Below the pieces are notes generated by a model that saw nothing but the letters and a program-made list of their open reading frames with translations, was not told where the DNA came from and did not search any database. The position numbers and the translations under genes are program-made. Shown here one piece after another: positions 1-7,989 of a stretch of 64,000 nucleotides of DNA (positions are counted from its first letter, which is position 1; each line of letters begins with the position of its first letter). The DNA is taken from the NCBI RefSeq assembly GCF_019042275.1, contig NZ_JAHQCW010000005.1, positions 62,001 to 126,000 of the forward strand. Direction: 5' to 3'. Source of the stretch: Diplocloster agilis. GTDB taxonomy: Bacteria; Bacillota; Clostridia; Lachnospirales; Lachnospiraceae.

Positions 1-879
1 TCTGGTCAAAAAGCGCTGGGGGGTATAAAGGCAAGCATGGATGCGGGGCTTCCTGAGATACAGGAAAACTGGGATATATTTGGTACTACGAGTGGTTCAA
101 ACTATACCCAAAGTCTGGGGGAATCCATTAATAACGGTAGTGAACTTGTTTCAAGTTTTAGTAAGGCACTAATGGTAGGCGCACAAATTGGAATGGATGC
201 CGTGAACCTTCCCGGACATGCATATATGCAAGGAAGCAGTGTATCAGCCAATTATGGTGAAGGTATGAGCGGAAACACATTCATGGTCACAGACGCTGTA
301 GGAAATACTGCAGATGAAATTAGCCAACTAGATTCATCAAATTTTGACTCTAACGGTTGGGGCCGGGATTGTATAAAAAATATGTCTGAAGGAATTAGTT
401 CCGGAAAAGAATCATTCCTGAAAAGTGCTGTTAACGGTGTTGCGGATTTTATTAAATCTATATTACATTTCTCAAAACCAGATATAGGACCCTTGAGAGA
501 ATATGAAAAATGGATGCCAGACATGATGCTTGGTTTTGCTAAAGGAATAAACGATAGTAAGCATTTTATTACTGATGAGTTGAATGTATTGACAGATGAT
601 ATGGCAGCTATTATGGAAAATACTAATTCAGGTAAATTAGATTATACTCAGTTTGTTTATTCCTCCGAAGCGGATAGGTATATAGACATAACGAATACAC
701 AAAAAATGGACCTTGACTATAAAAAATTGGCAGCTTTACTCGCTGAAGAATTTCATAAGGCACCAATTAAATTAGATACCTCCATAATTATGAACGATGG
801 TAATGTCTTAATGGACAGCGAAATCGTAGGTCGAAAAACTGCTCCTGTAGTATCCAGAATAATATCAAAGAAAATATAA
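1..879 (+). CDS. Phage tail tape measure protein, C-terminal part
   Basis: The reading frame is open from base 1, so this is the last 292 residues of a gene starting left of the window. Tape measure proteins span the tail lumen and set tail length. The visible part is the glycine/serine-rich tail of such proteins, with a segment near residues 155-180 (HFSKPDIGPLREYEKWMPDM) that is typical of Firmicutes tape measures, where '(F/S)xPDxGPLxxYExWMPD' recurs. The membrane or peptidase part would lie upstream and is not seen. It is followed after 56 bp by the distal tail gene, the normal siphophage order. Family call from sequence pattern and synteny; no catalytic residue is claimed. Confidence 0.8.
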   Translation, partial: SGQKALGGIKASMDAGLPEIQENWDIFGTTSGSNYTQSLGESINNGSELVSSFSKALMVGAQIGMDAVNLPGHAYMQGSSVSANYGEGMSGNTFMVTDAVGNTADEISQLDSSNFDSNGWGRDCIKNMSEGISSGKESFLKSAVNGVADFIKSILHFSKPDIGPLREYEKWMPDMMLGFAKGINDSKHFITDELNVLTDDMAAIMENTNSGKLDYTQFVYSSEADRYIDITNTQKMDLDYKKLAALLAEEFHKAPIKLDTSIIMNDGNVLMDSEIVGRKTAPVVSRIISKKI

Positions 880-935
880 TAGAAATGAGGTTGCCATGTT
901 TATAAAGCGGAATGAAATAAATGGGAGGAATACGC

Positions 936-1664
936 ATGTATGATTATAATTCTTTTTACAGCTCTCAGGATAAATGTGTTGGGGAAAAATGTTTCATCAA
1001 TAATAAAGAATGCTACTTGGAATATAATGCTGATTTAGTTTCTTTTCATATTCAGCCTGGAGGCATTTCAAACCAATATATAATACAAACAGGGCAAAGC
1101 AGCTTCCTTGATTTTGGAGGCACTACCGAACCCAAAACGGCGACAGTAGAATTTTATGTCGGAGGTGCATCTGATGAGCAGGCGCATGAAAATATCTCAA
1201 ATCTTTTCTTGGCTTGTAAAGAATGTATCTTAAAACGCGAGCTGCATAGATTTGAGTATCCCGCGCTTCTCACGGGAAAGAATGTTGAGGAAACAGGAGT
1301 AGAACCTTACTACCTGGTAACATTAGACTTTATTGTAGTACAGCGCCTGCCCTTGGTATCCGCTGACATCTCAGAACCAGCCATCATTTACAATGAGGGA
1401 AACATACCATCAGGAGTCAGATATATACTAAAACCTCCCATAAATATCTCATTTTTCAAAATCAACGGCATAAAAGTAACGAATCTCCATGCCGGAAAGA
1501 ATTTCATTATAGACGGGATCAGCGGCAAAATCACGGAAAACGGCAATAACCGTTTTGCCGCCACAGATATCATCGATTTCCCCAAAATACTCCCTGGCAA
1601 AAATGAGATAAACATGTCCTACAATATCCCCGTAACGGTAGAATACTACCCGTTATTTGAATGA
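936..1664 (+). CDS. Phage distal tail (Dit) family protein
   Basis: A 242-residue protein between the tape measure and the tail-associated protein, the position of the Dit hub that links tail tube and baseplate. The N-terminal half (about residues 1-130) has the all-beta, hydrophobic/polar alternation expected of the Dit N-domain. The C-terminal half ends in 'NISYN/PVTVEYYPLFE'-like strands. The start at 936 is chosen because GGGAGGA at 923-929 sits 6-7 bases before it; the in-frame ATG at 921 is itself part of that ribosome site. The stop at 1662-1664 is 10 bases from the next start, so the genes are co-transcribed. Function is by position and length, not by a diagnostic motif. Confidence 0.7.
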   Translation: MYDYNSFYSSQDKCVGEKCFINNKECYLEYNADLVSFHIQPGGISNQYIIQTGQSSFLDFGGTTEPKTATVEFYVGGASDEQAHENISNLFLACKECILKRELHRFEYPALLTGKNVEETGVEPYYLVTLDFIVVQRLPLVSADISEPAIIYNEGNIPSGVRYILKPPINISFFKINGIKVTNLHAGKNFIIDGISGKITENGNNRFAATDIIDFPKILPGKNEINMSYNIPVTVEYYPLFE

Positions 1665-1674
1665 AGGTGAAAAA

Positions 1675-3837
1675 ATGCTAAAAATACTAGATCCAAAAAC
1701 ACCAGGTATCGTGCATCCCTTTGAGCCGGAAGAGACGAAATGGAGTATTACGCATGCTTTCAACGGATACGATATACTTTCCTTTGAAATTCCGGCTCGG
1801 CATGAGATCTATCAATACATAACCGAGGAGTGCCGGATCATTGCAGAAAACAACCAATATTCTGTTAAATCAATCGATGAGCATTCACAGTATGTCGTAA
1901 TCGACTGCCAGCTGGATCTGGATGACTGGAGGGAGCGATTCTGGCGGGAATACCGGAAAGAAAATATAAGCCTGGCTGAACTGTTAAATGACATCAAACC
2001 ATACAATTGGTCTATCGCGGATGCCGGTAAATATGTCCAAAGATACACGATAGAGTCAAGCGAGGGCCATCCTGTTGAAAATGTGAATTCAGAAGACCTG
2101 TTGAATAAGGCTCTGAGCCTATGGGGAGTGGCAGGTAATTTTGATGTGTTAAATAGAATCCTATATGTGGTAAATCCAGATGAGTACACAGCAACCGGTG
2201 AATACATAACAGAAGAGCTAAACCTGAAAAGTCTCGGCTACACGGGAAACAGCACAAATTTTGCTACCAGGCTGTATGCGTACGGAAAAACTGATGATAA
2301 TACGAAGATTCCGCTCACTATCTCATCCGTGAACAATGGCAAAGAATATGTGGAAAATCATCGCTACTCCGATCGAATCATTTCTGTTGGATGGAAAGAT
2401 GAGCAGTATACAGACGCGCAGGCTCTGAAAAATGCGGCAGTCAGTCGCCTGGAAAAACTGTCTTTTCCCGAACGGTCCTATGAATGTGAGGTAAACAATC
2501 TGGATCAGGATATCTGGCTGTATAAGGTAGTAACACTGATTGACAGAAAACGTCATACCCGGGTGGAACACCAGGTTGTTGAATATAAGGAATACCCCAA
2601 AAAGCATTCTTTAGATGTTGTAACACTCTCGACATTACCGCCGACTATAGAAGGAACCTACAATCAGATACGCACGGAGTTAACGGAACAAGTCGAACAG
2701 ACTAAAACGACCATGGAAGCCGCGATTGAGGATGCCACCCGCCTGATAACCGGACAAGACGGAGGCTACGTCGTACTGGATCCGGCAGAACGGCCGGAAA
2801 GAATACTGATTATGGACCAGCCGGAAAAGACAAGGGCTAAGAATATATGGTGCTGGAATCTGGCCGGATTAGGACATAGCCATAATGGAGTCAACGGGCC
2901 TTATGGGTTGGCAATGACTATGGATGGAAAAATAGTAGCGGATTATATCACAACCGGCACACTTTCGGGCATAACGATTCAGGGAAATACAATTATGGCC
3001 GGTGGGCAAAATAATACCTCCGGTGAAATTAAAGCTATATCCGGTGACGGACAGATAGAGTATGCGAAACTGGATCAAATCGGTTTAACCGCGATAGGAG
3101 GAAAAATAGCGGACTGGACAATTGAACCACATCGTTTACACAGCATTGGAGCAGGTATAAACGCAAGCGGACATGGAAAAGCCTTCTGGGCCGGTGGGAG
3201 TGACCTGACAGGGGATACGGCCCCCTACTGGGTCGATCATAACGGAGATATGTTCGCATCCCATGTGACAATCGACGGAGGTTCGGAAAAGGATGTGACG
3301 TGCCTGGTGCTTAATCATGATCAGACGGCCGAAATGAAAATGTTTGGCAGCGGTATGCATATCTGTAATAGAGACAACAGCGGCTGGACTGCCAAAATCT
3401 CAACGGCAGGTGTCTCCGTGGAAATTGGAAAGGAGCACTATGCGCAGATGACACCGGATTTTGTGTCTATCGTAAATGGAGATAGAAAAGGAACACTGGA
3501 CGTCTTTGGAGCCAGCCCTCAATCATTGGTCGGACTAAAACAAAATATAGAGCCGGCAAGCGGCCTTTTGGAAGATGTTATGAATACGGATGTATATTTT
3601 TTTGAATATAAAACTCATCCGGATTATCGGATGCAGGGCTTTGTGATTGGACAGGGTTATCGATTGTCACCCAAGGTTCTGACGGCGGACGGGGAATCCA
3701 TTAATTTATATGCATCCCTGGGTGTATTGTGGGGCGGTGTTCAGGAAGCTGTTAAAAGAATTGAAGATTTGGAGAGAAGGTGTTTGGTAAATGCAGACAG
3801 AGATGAAAGAAAAAATGCAGGAAGGATTGCGAAGTGA
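1675..3837 (+). CDS. Phage tail-associated (endopeptidase-type) minor structural protein
   Basis: A 720-residue tail tip protein. Residues 1-330 resemble the prophage tail endopeptidase/Tal N-terminal domain that forms the baseplate hub (early 'ILDPKTPGIVHPFEPEETKW', then repeated beta strands). Residues 400-640 are glycine-rich beta repeats that look like a trimeric fibre shaft. The last 100 residues (LKQNIEPAS..., VYFFEYKTHP, then a long helix ending KRIEDLERR) have the shape of an S74-type intramolecular chaperone, though I cannot see its Ser-Lys pair with confidence. The start at 1675 follows AAGGTG at 1665-1670. The gene's end overlaps the next start by 47 bases. Confidence 0.72.
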   Translation: MLKILDPKTPGIVHPFEPEETKWSITHAFNGYDILSFEIPARHEIYQYITEECRIIAENNQYSVKSIDEHSQYVVIDCQLDLDDWRERFWREYRKENISLAELLNDIKPYNWSIADAGKYVQRYTIESSEGHPVENVNSEDLLNKALSLWGVAGNFDVLNRILYVVNPDEYTATGEYITEELNLKSLGYTGNSTNFATRLYAYGKTDDNTKIPLTISSVNNGKEYVENHRYSDRIISVGWKDEQYTDAQALKNAAVSRLEKLSFPERSYECEVNNLDQDIWLYKVVTLIDRKRHTRVEHQVVEYKEYPKKHSLDVVTLSTLPPTIEGTYNQIRTELTEQVEQTKTTMEAAIEDATRLITGQDGGYVVLDPAERPERILIMDQPEKTRAKNIWCWNLAGLGHSHNGVNGPYGLAMTMDGKIVADYITTGTLSGITIQGNTIMAGGQNNTSGEIKAISGDGQIEYAKLDQIGLTAIGGKIADWTIEPHRLHSIGAGINASGHGKAFWAGGSDLTGDTAPYWVDHNGDMFASHVTIDGGSEKDVTCLVLNHDQTAEMKMFGSGMHICNRDNSGWTAKISTAGVSVEIGKEHYAQMTPDFVSIVNGDRKGTLDVFGASPQSLVGLKQNIEPASGLLEDVMNTDVYFFEYKTHPDYRMQGFVIGQGYRLSPKVLTADGESINLYASLGVLWGGVQEAVKRIEDLERRCLVNADRDERKNAGRIAK

Positions 3838-4057
3838 GATGCAGAAACCGGCAATCGTAATGATTGACGAATTAAAAGAAAAGATACGATCTGATATTAA
3901 CGAATCGGGAATCCATTGGGTTCTGCTAGAACCTCTGATCAGGGACTTATACGAGGAAGTACAGGCATTGTCCCGGAAAATGGCGGATGCGGAAAGAGAA
4001 GCGTATCAGAAAAGTGTGGTGAAAAATAATGCAGATAATAAAACATGTAGTAATTGA
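3791..4057 (+). CDS. Small phage protein of unknown function
   Basis: An 88-residue, highly charged, mostly helical protein (many Lys/Glu, coiled-coil-like from about residue 50 to 80). It overlaps the 3' end of the tail-associated gene by 47 bases and the next gene's start by 29 bases, so it is held in place by overlaps on both sides. GAGAAGG lies about 10 bases before the ATG. I do not recognise a family. Small helical proteins in this position often sit between tail tip and baseplate genes. It is kept as real because of the tight overlaps and the ribosome site. Confidence 0.6.
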   Translation: MQTEMKEKMQEGLRSEMQKPAIVMIDELKEKIRSDINESGIHWVLLEPLIRDLYEEVQALSRKMADAEREAYQKSVVKNNADNKTCSN

Positions 4058-5048
4058 TTTATACAGAGAAATGCCGTCTATTATGGTCACGGCGAAACAA
4101 AATGATTCCGGAAGCAGATATATAGCGGCAAGGCTCACGGAAGACGGTTCGCTATTTGACATACCGCAGGATGTGGAATTACGGGTTAAAATAAGAAAAC
4201 CCGACGGTACAACGGTATTCAGCTTTTGTGAATTACAAGAAGGTGAAATCCTGGTACCGCTGACCAGCCAGACACTGGCGGCAGATGGTTTAGCTATGGT
4301 GGAGATCGAACTTCGCAAGGAACAGGTGCTTCTTTCTACCGCCAGTTTTAAAATGCAGATCATGAAAAGCATGGTCCCTGACAGCGAGATCGAAAGTTCC
4401 AATGAGTTTTCTGCTTTGAATGAGCTGATCAGTGATGCCAAAGAATATATTCCGCAGACCGGCCCAGCATTGACAGCAGCAAGAGAAGCGTTAGCAGCAG
4501 CGAATCAGGCGAAAGTTACGGCAGAATATGTCATCGATGAGGCCGGACATGCCAGAGATGGTGCGAACCAGGCGGGTACTTTTGCAAATAGCCAGGCAGA
4601 AAACGCCAGAACACAGGCGGATGCCGCATCGGTGGCCGCGTCTAATGCGAACAGAGTGGCAGATGATCTGACTGCCCGAAAAGAGAATGGAGAATTTACA
4701 GGTCCTCAGGGCCCGACAGGTACAAAAGGTGCCACGGGGCCACAGGGATCGGAAGGAAAGCAGGGGCCTATAGGACCACAAGGACCAGTCGGTGTGCAGG
4801 GCCCCAAAGGGGCAGTTGGAGAAACCGGTCCCCAGGGACCCCAGGGAATCCAGGGAATCGCCGGTCCGAAAGGAGATAAAGGGGATCGGGGAGACAGCGG
4901 AGTTGTGGTCCCGGTAAGCGGACTTTTCACTCTGTCGGTGGATGAAACAGGAGATCTCTATACGGCTTATGCGGACGGGAGTACGCCTCCCGAATTTGAA
5001 TATGATGCAACTACAGGAAATGTTTATTATGTTACACCAGAAGAATAG
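4029..5048 (+). CDS. BppU-like baseplate protein with collagen-like repeats
   Basis: A 339-residue baseplate or fibre protein. Residues 1-115 match the pattern of the BppU N-terminal domain, which docks receptor-binding proteins on siphophage baseplates ('[17 protein letters not shown]', 'RVKIRKPDG', 'VEIELRK'). Residues 140-220 are an alanine-rich helical stretch. Residues about 224-285 are Gly-X-Y triplets (GPQGPTG, GPQGIQG, GPKGDKG) that would form a collagen-like triple helix. Residues 286-339 are a small beta tip. It overlaps the preceding small gene by 29 bases and precedes the main fibre by 11. The domain names are from memory of the families. Confidence 0.78.
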   Translation: MQIIKHVVIDLYREMPSIMVTAKQNDSGSRYIAARLTEDGSLFDIPQDVELRVKIRKPDGTTVFSFCELQEGEILVPLTSQTLAADGLAMVEIELRKEQVLLSTASFKMQIMKSMVPDSEIESSNEFSALNELISDAKEYIPQTGPALTAAREALAAANQAKVTAEYVIDEAGHARDGANQAGTFANSQAENARTQADAASVAASNANRVADDLTARKENGEFTGPQGPTGTKGATGPQGSEGKQGPIGPQGPVGVQGPKGAVGETGPQGPQGIQGIAGPKGDKGDRGDSGVVVPVSGLFTLSVDETGDLYTAYADGSTPPEFEYDATTGNVYYVTPEE

Positions 5049-5059
5049 GAGGAATTAGT

Positions 5060-5938
5060 ATGGGTAGAGCATTTATAGGAAATGTAAAAGGACCAAAAGG
5101 TGACAAAGGCGATAAAGGCGCAACCGGCTCTCAGGGGCCCATTGGCGCAACCGGCCCGGCTGGACCGCAGGGCCCGAAAGGCGATAAAGGCGACATAGGG
5201 CCGCAGGGTCCGGAAGGACTTAAAGGAGTGAAAGGTGATACAGGTGCGACAGGCCCGCAGGGTTTAAAAGGAGATAAAGGAGATATTGGTCCGCAGGGCC
5301 CGGAGGGACCAAAAGGTGCAACCGGTCCGGCAGGCCCGCAAGGACCGAAGGGGGAAACTGGCCCTATTGGACCGCAAGGACCGATCGGAGCTACGGGCGT
5401 AGTAGATACCGGTACACCGGTGGCGTTTACTATACCTTCTGCGGATGCGGATATTGCCAGTGGTGAAGCGTTGACAACTTTATTTGGGAAAATTCGGAAA
5501 AGATTTGATGTTATTAAGGCGTCGATGGGGACGTTGGGGAGTTTGGCAACGGCAGCGAAAGGATCTTTGGTGGCTGCTATTAATGAGCTTCATACGAGAA
5601 ACACGAGTTTGTCAGACAGAATCGATACGACAAATGATGGTTTAACACAGTTAACGGATGTTGTATCTGGTAAAGCCCCATCAAATCATACACATACATG
5701 GTCAGTAATAACAGGAAAGCCGTCAACTTATGCACCTTCGACGCATTCACATGATGATCGGTACTTCACGGAGACCGAAATAAATACAAAAATTGCGGCG
5801 CTTAATGGTAATATTGCTAAATTAAACTCACAACTAGATAGCGGTAGAATAAGATTCGAATGGCTTGATAATAAGACCCAAATTGCTGTATATGTTGATG
5901 GAACTTTATTAGGAAGTATGAGTCTGCAATCGCTTTAA
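5060..5938 (+). CDS. Collagen-like phage tail fibre with exchangeable C-terminus
   Basis: A 292-residue fibre. Residues 8-118 are Gly-X-Y repeats forming a collagen-like shaft. Residues 120-175 form a helical connector. The tip region (HTHTW, HSHDDRYFTETEI) carries the His-rich motifs common in phage fibre tips. GGAGG at 5049-5053 precedes the ATG. A 56-bp stretch at 5599-5654, inside the frame, is repeated perfectly and inverted at 6297-6352, where it heads a second C-terminal cassette in the same reading phase. Inverting the segment between the repeats would replace the last 95 or so residues. The fibre probably recognises the host surface, so this would be host-range switching. Confidence 0.82.
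   Translation: MGRAFIGNVKGPKGDKGDKGATGSQGPIGATGPAGPQGPKGDKGDIGPQGPEGLKGVKGDTGATGPQGLKGDKGDIGPQGPEGPKGATGPAGPQGPKGETGPIGPQGPIGATGVVDTGTPVAFTIPSADADIASGEALTTLFGKIRKRFDVIKASMGTLGSLATAAKGSLVAAINELHTRNTSLSDRIDTTNDGLTQLTDVVSGKAPSNHTHTWSVITGKPSTYAPSTHSHDDRYFTETEINTKIAALNGNIAKLNSQLDSGRIRFEWLDNKTQIAVYVDGTLLGSMSLQSL
5599..5654 (+). repeat. 56-bp inverted repeat, fibre copy
   Basis: A perfect 56-bp match to the reverse complement of 6297-6352. It encodes the shared peptide NTSLSDRIDTTNDGLTQL in both fibre cassettes. The bases just outside differ on both sides (g before and c after here), so the exact limits are clear. The sequence contains ATCGAT at 5621-5626 near its middle. It probably serves as a recombination site, either for a site-specific invertase or for homologous exchange. 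Confidence 0.93.
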
Positions 5939-5976
5939 GTTATAATCGAACACTGGTGTTTATTTATACGTAAAGA

Positions 5977-6432
5977 TCATTTGATAACGGGATATGAAGC
6001 GCTAAACCTCACTGATGTTTGATTTGTGGCAGATCGGGCATATATTTTTCCATTAGAGTCAACATAAACTCGTATTAAGCTCGAATCATCAGACGATCCC
6101 ATAAAAAAGGTCACTACGCTAGGAGCATAGTCAATCGGTATTGTACCAATATGTGTATTCGCCGTTCCAATTGGTGCGGCCATCTGTATGTTGAGATGTG
6201 TCTCAGAAGTGGCCTTATTATATCTGCAATATCGATAGTAAATTGTAGTTTCGCTCGTCGGAGTAAAGTCTAAATATATCCATGATAAATCATTACTTAA
6301 CTGTGTTAAACCATCATTTGTCGTATCGATTCTGTCTGACAAACTCGTGTTTGTCTGAGTAATTCTAACCGACAAATCATTGTTTGTTTTAATGATTAAT
6401 ACGGGCCACTTTTGAACAGTGAGATTTTTCAA
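5977..6432 (-). pseudogene. Silent inverted tail-fibre C-terminal cassette
   Basis: An open frame of 151 codons on the opposite strand to all tail genes. It starts at a TTG with no ribosome site and lacks any collagen shaft, so it is unlikely to be translated as it stands. From 6352 leftwards it repeats the fibre connector (NTSLSDRIDTTNDGLTQL) and then diverges into a different beta-rich tip (SETTIYYRYCRY..., SYPVIK). After inversion at the 56-bp repeats it would be joined in frame to the expressed shaft at 5060. The 27 codons before the repeat (MKNLTVQKW...) may be a leftover of another fibre. Confidence 0.8.
6297..6352 (-). repeat. 56-bp inverted repeat, silent-cassette copy
   Basis: The second, perfectly matching arm of the inverted repeat. 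The inner distance between arms is 642 bp (5655-6296). Both arms carry the same codon phase relative to the fibre tips, which is what a working inversion switch requires. Confidence 0.93.
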
Positions 6433-6552
6433 GTTTTTATAACATAAATTTATAATAAAAGAAAAAACATTTTATGAGTTAACCAACTAACCTGAACCAT
6501 CCTTCCCAACGCCTCAAAACCAATATCATAAAAAGAAAGGGTGGTGCCAAAT

Positions 6553-6870
6553 GTGATAACCATATCCACAACCATAACCGCGATCTCAACACTAATCGCC
6601 TTCATCTCCGCAGCCTTCGCCATCTACATGGGCCTAAGAAATGCCAGACATGCAGACGAGTCAGACGCGGAGAGAAAGGCAAAAGAATCCGCGGAAATCA
6701 ATGTAAAACTAGACCAAATCGGAAACGATGTCCGAGATATCAAATATGATATAGCAGCAGTCAAACGGGATGTGCAGGGACTAACGGAAAGAGTGGTAAT
6801 CGTAGAGCAGTCAACGAAATCCGCTCACCACAGAATAGACCAAATAGTAGTAAAGGGGGAAGGAATATGA
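6553..6870 (+). CDS. Phage membrane/coiled-coil protein next to holin
   Basis: A 105-residue protein: one transmembrane helix at residues 3-24, then a charged coiled coil (heptads such as KLDQIGNDVRDIKYDIAAVKRDV). This build resembles XhlA-like or holin-partner proteins that accompany holins in Firmicutes prophages. I prefer the GTG at 6553 because AAAGGGTGG at 6535-6543 is then 9 bases away; an in-frame GTG at 6541 would have no spacing. Its stop overlaps the holin start (ATGA at 6867-6870), which supports translational coupling. The lysis role is inferred from position. Confidence 0.65.
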   Translation: MITISTTITAISTLIAFISAAFAIYMGLRNARHADESDAERKAKESAEINVKLDQIGNDVRDIKYDIAAVKRDVQGLTERVVIVEQSTKSAHHRIDQIVVKGEGI

Positions 6871-7124
6871 AACAAATAAACTGGAAGGTAAGGATTCAGA
6901 ACAAAACAACGCTTACCGCCATCATCATGGCAACGATTGCCCTGATCTATCAGATCTGCGGCCTGATGGGGATCGTTCCGCCTATAGCGGAATCAGAACT
7001 GGTAAAGACAGCCGGGATGATCATCAACCTATTGGTATTACTGGGAATAGTCACAGATCCGACAACTGCCGGAATCAAAGACAGCCGGCAGGCCATGACC
7101 TATGAGGAGCCAAGAGATGAATAA
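6867..7124 (+). CDS. Phage holin, phi LC3 type
   Basis: An 85-residue holin. It starts with a charged segment (INWKVRIQNKTT), then has two hydrophobic helices (about residues 16-36 and 48-62) and the tail 'GIVTDPTTAGIKDSRQAMTYEEP', which is typical of the phi LC3/Phage_holin_1 family. Holins form the membrane lesion that releases the endolysin. The usual downstream amidase or lysozyme is absent: the operon ends at a hairpin 60 bases later. Confidence 0.88.
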   Translation: MKQINWKVRIQNKTTLTAIIMATIALIYQICGLMGIVPPIAESELVKTAGMIINLLVLLGIVTDPTTAGIKDSRQAMTYEEPRDE

Positions 7125-7183
7125 AAATATAATTTGAAAAATTCCATTAAGAACATCCTAATACATAAAACATAAGCCTAAAT

Positions 7184-7212
7184 AAAGCCGGGGAACCTAC
7201 TCCCCGGCTTTA
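7184..7212 (+). terminator. Terminator closing the tail/lysis operon, probably bidirectional
   Basis: AAAGCCGGGGA / TCCCCGGCTTT form a strong GC stem around a short loop, with T-rich sequence on the right side and A-rich sequence on the left. It ends the prophage operon on plus. It also overlaps the last codons of the 42-residue minus-strand gene, so it can act in both directions. Confidence 0.75.
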
Positions 7213-7325
7213 TATGCGACCAATACAATATCTTCCTTCGTCTGTTCCTTCAATTTTTCCTGCAATTCATTAATTTCAGTCACACATTCCGATGTGAGAT
7301 CTGCAATTCGATAATTTTCATCCAT
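7197..7325 (-). CDS. Small protein, 42 residues, unknown function
   Basis: ATG at 7325-7323 is preceded by GGAGGTG (7332-7338 on plus) at good spacing, and the frame runs to TAG at 7199-7197. The product is a small helical, acidic protein (MDENYRIADLTSEC..., ending VLVAYKAGE) with a coiled-coil-like middle. Its 3' end lies inside the shared terminator hairpin. It lies 59 bases after the 93-residue minus-strand gene and is probably co-transcribed with it. No family recognised. The strong ribosome site and fit between gene and terminator are the reasons for calling it. Confidence 0.6.
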   Translation of the reverse strand: MDENYRIADLTSECVTEINELQEKLKEQTKEDIVLVAYKAGE

Positions 7326-7384
7326 ATCAAACACCTCCAAAGACAGTGTAACCGAAAACATAGAGCCTATTCAGAACACCAAAT

Positions 7385-7666
7385 TTATCCAATCCGAACC
7401 GGTTTCCATAAAGCGCTCTGCGCCTGATACTGTTCCTCCAGCCACTCCTGAATTTCCTCCAGGCCTTCCGGACTGAATGCGAATTCCGCATACTGTTTCT
7501 TTTCATCCGGCGTATGATCTGAACTGTAAGGGCCAGGCCAGATTGTAGCCAGCAACACAGAGTTTTCATCTTTACTCTCGACTTTAAAACACATCCCGCC
7601 GCAGGAACCGGTGAATTTTTCCTTTTTAAAGAAATTTATTTTAACCAGACCACTAAATTCAACCAC
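7385..7666 (-). CDS. Conserved hypothetical protein, 93 residues
   Basis: A small soluble protein starting at GTG 7666, preceded at ideal spacing by GGGGAGGTGG (7671-7680 on plus). The sequence has features of a small family common in Lachnospiraceae, as far as I recall: 'TIWPGPYSSDHTPDEKKQYAEFAFSPEGLEEIQEWLEEQY' with a WPxPY...HTPxEKK core. Function unknown. It sits at the edge of the prophage and points back towards it, followed by the 42-residue gene. Confidence 0.7.
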   Translation of the reverse strand: MVEFSGLVKINFFKKEKFTGSCGGMCFKVESKDENSVLLATIWPGPYSSDHTPDEKKQYAEFAFSPEGLEEIQEWLEEQYQAQSALWKPVRIG

Positions 7667-7932
7667 AATACCACCTCCCCTCCCCCAAAATTATGAAAGC
7701 AACAAGCATTATAAGCTCATTTATCCCAGCGTTTTCTACGATTCAAAAGGAGACAACCCTGCAAGCATATTAAAACTATTCCGCAAATAATTATCCATTC
7801 CAAACCTTATTTTACCAAATTATAAAAATAAAACAACCTTATTGGCAGCTACTTGTAATTGGCAGCTGCTCATAGATTTTTATTTGTTTGTTTTATTTGA
7901 TAGTTATATGGTAACGAATGTCTTTACCAATG

Positions 7933-7961
7933 TTGTTTTTACACAATGTGTTGAGTATAAT
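7933..7961 (+). promoter_or_regulatory. Promoter of the redox island
   Basis: TTGTTT at 7933-7938 and TATAAT at 7956-7961 with a 17-bp spacer, 28 bases before the first gene of the island. Bases 7667-7932 upstream hold no gene that I can support, only an imperfect direct repeat around GGCAGCTACTTG/GGCAGCTGCTC at about 7842-7871. Confidence 0.7.
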
Positions 7962-7962
7962 G

Positions 7963-7978
7963 GTTAAAGAACTTTAAC
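7963..7978 (+). promoter_or_regulatory. Palindromic operator candidate
   Basis: GTTAAAG-AA-CTTTAAC is a perfect 7-2-7 inverted repeat directly after the -10 box, so a bound protein would block initiation. The second gene of the operon encodes an ArsR-type repressor, the obvious candidate for autoregulation. The link is inferred. Confidence 0.5.
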
Positions 7979-7989
7979 GAAAGGATCTG

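Noticed and set aside
4706-4930. Minus-strand proline/glycine-rich frame
   Set aside because: It is the antisense of the Gly-X-Y repeats of the BppU-like gene; repeat composition keeps the frame open.
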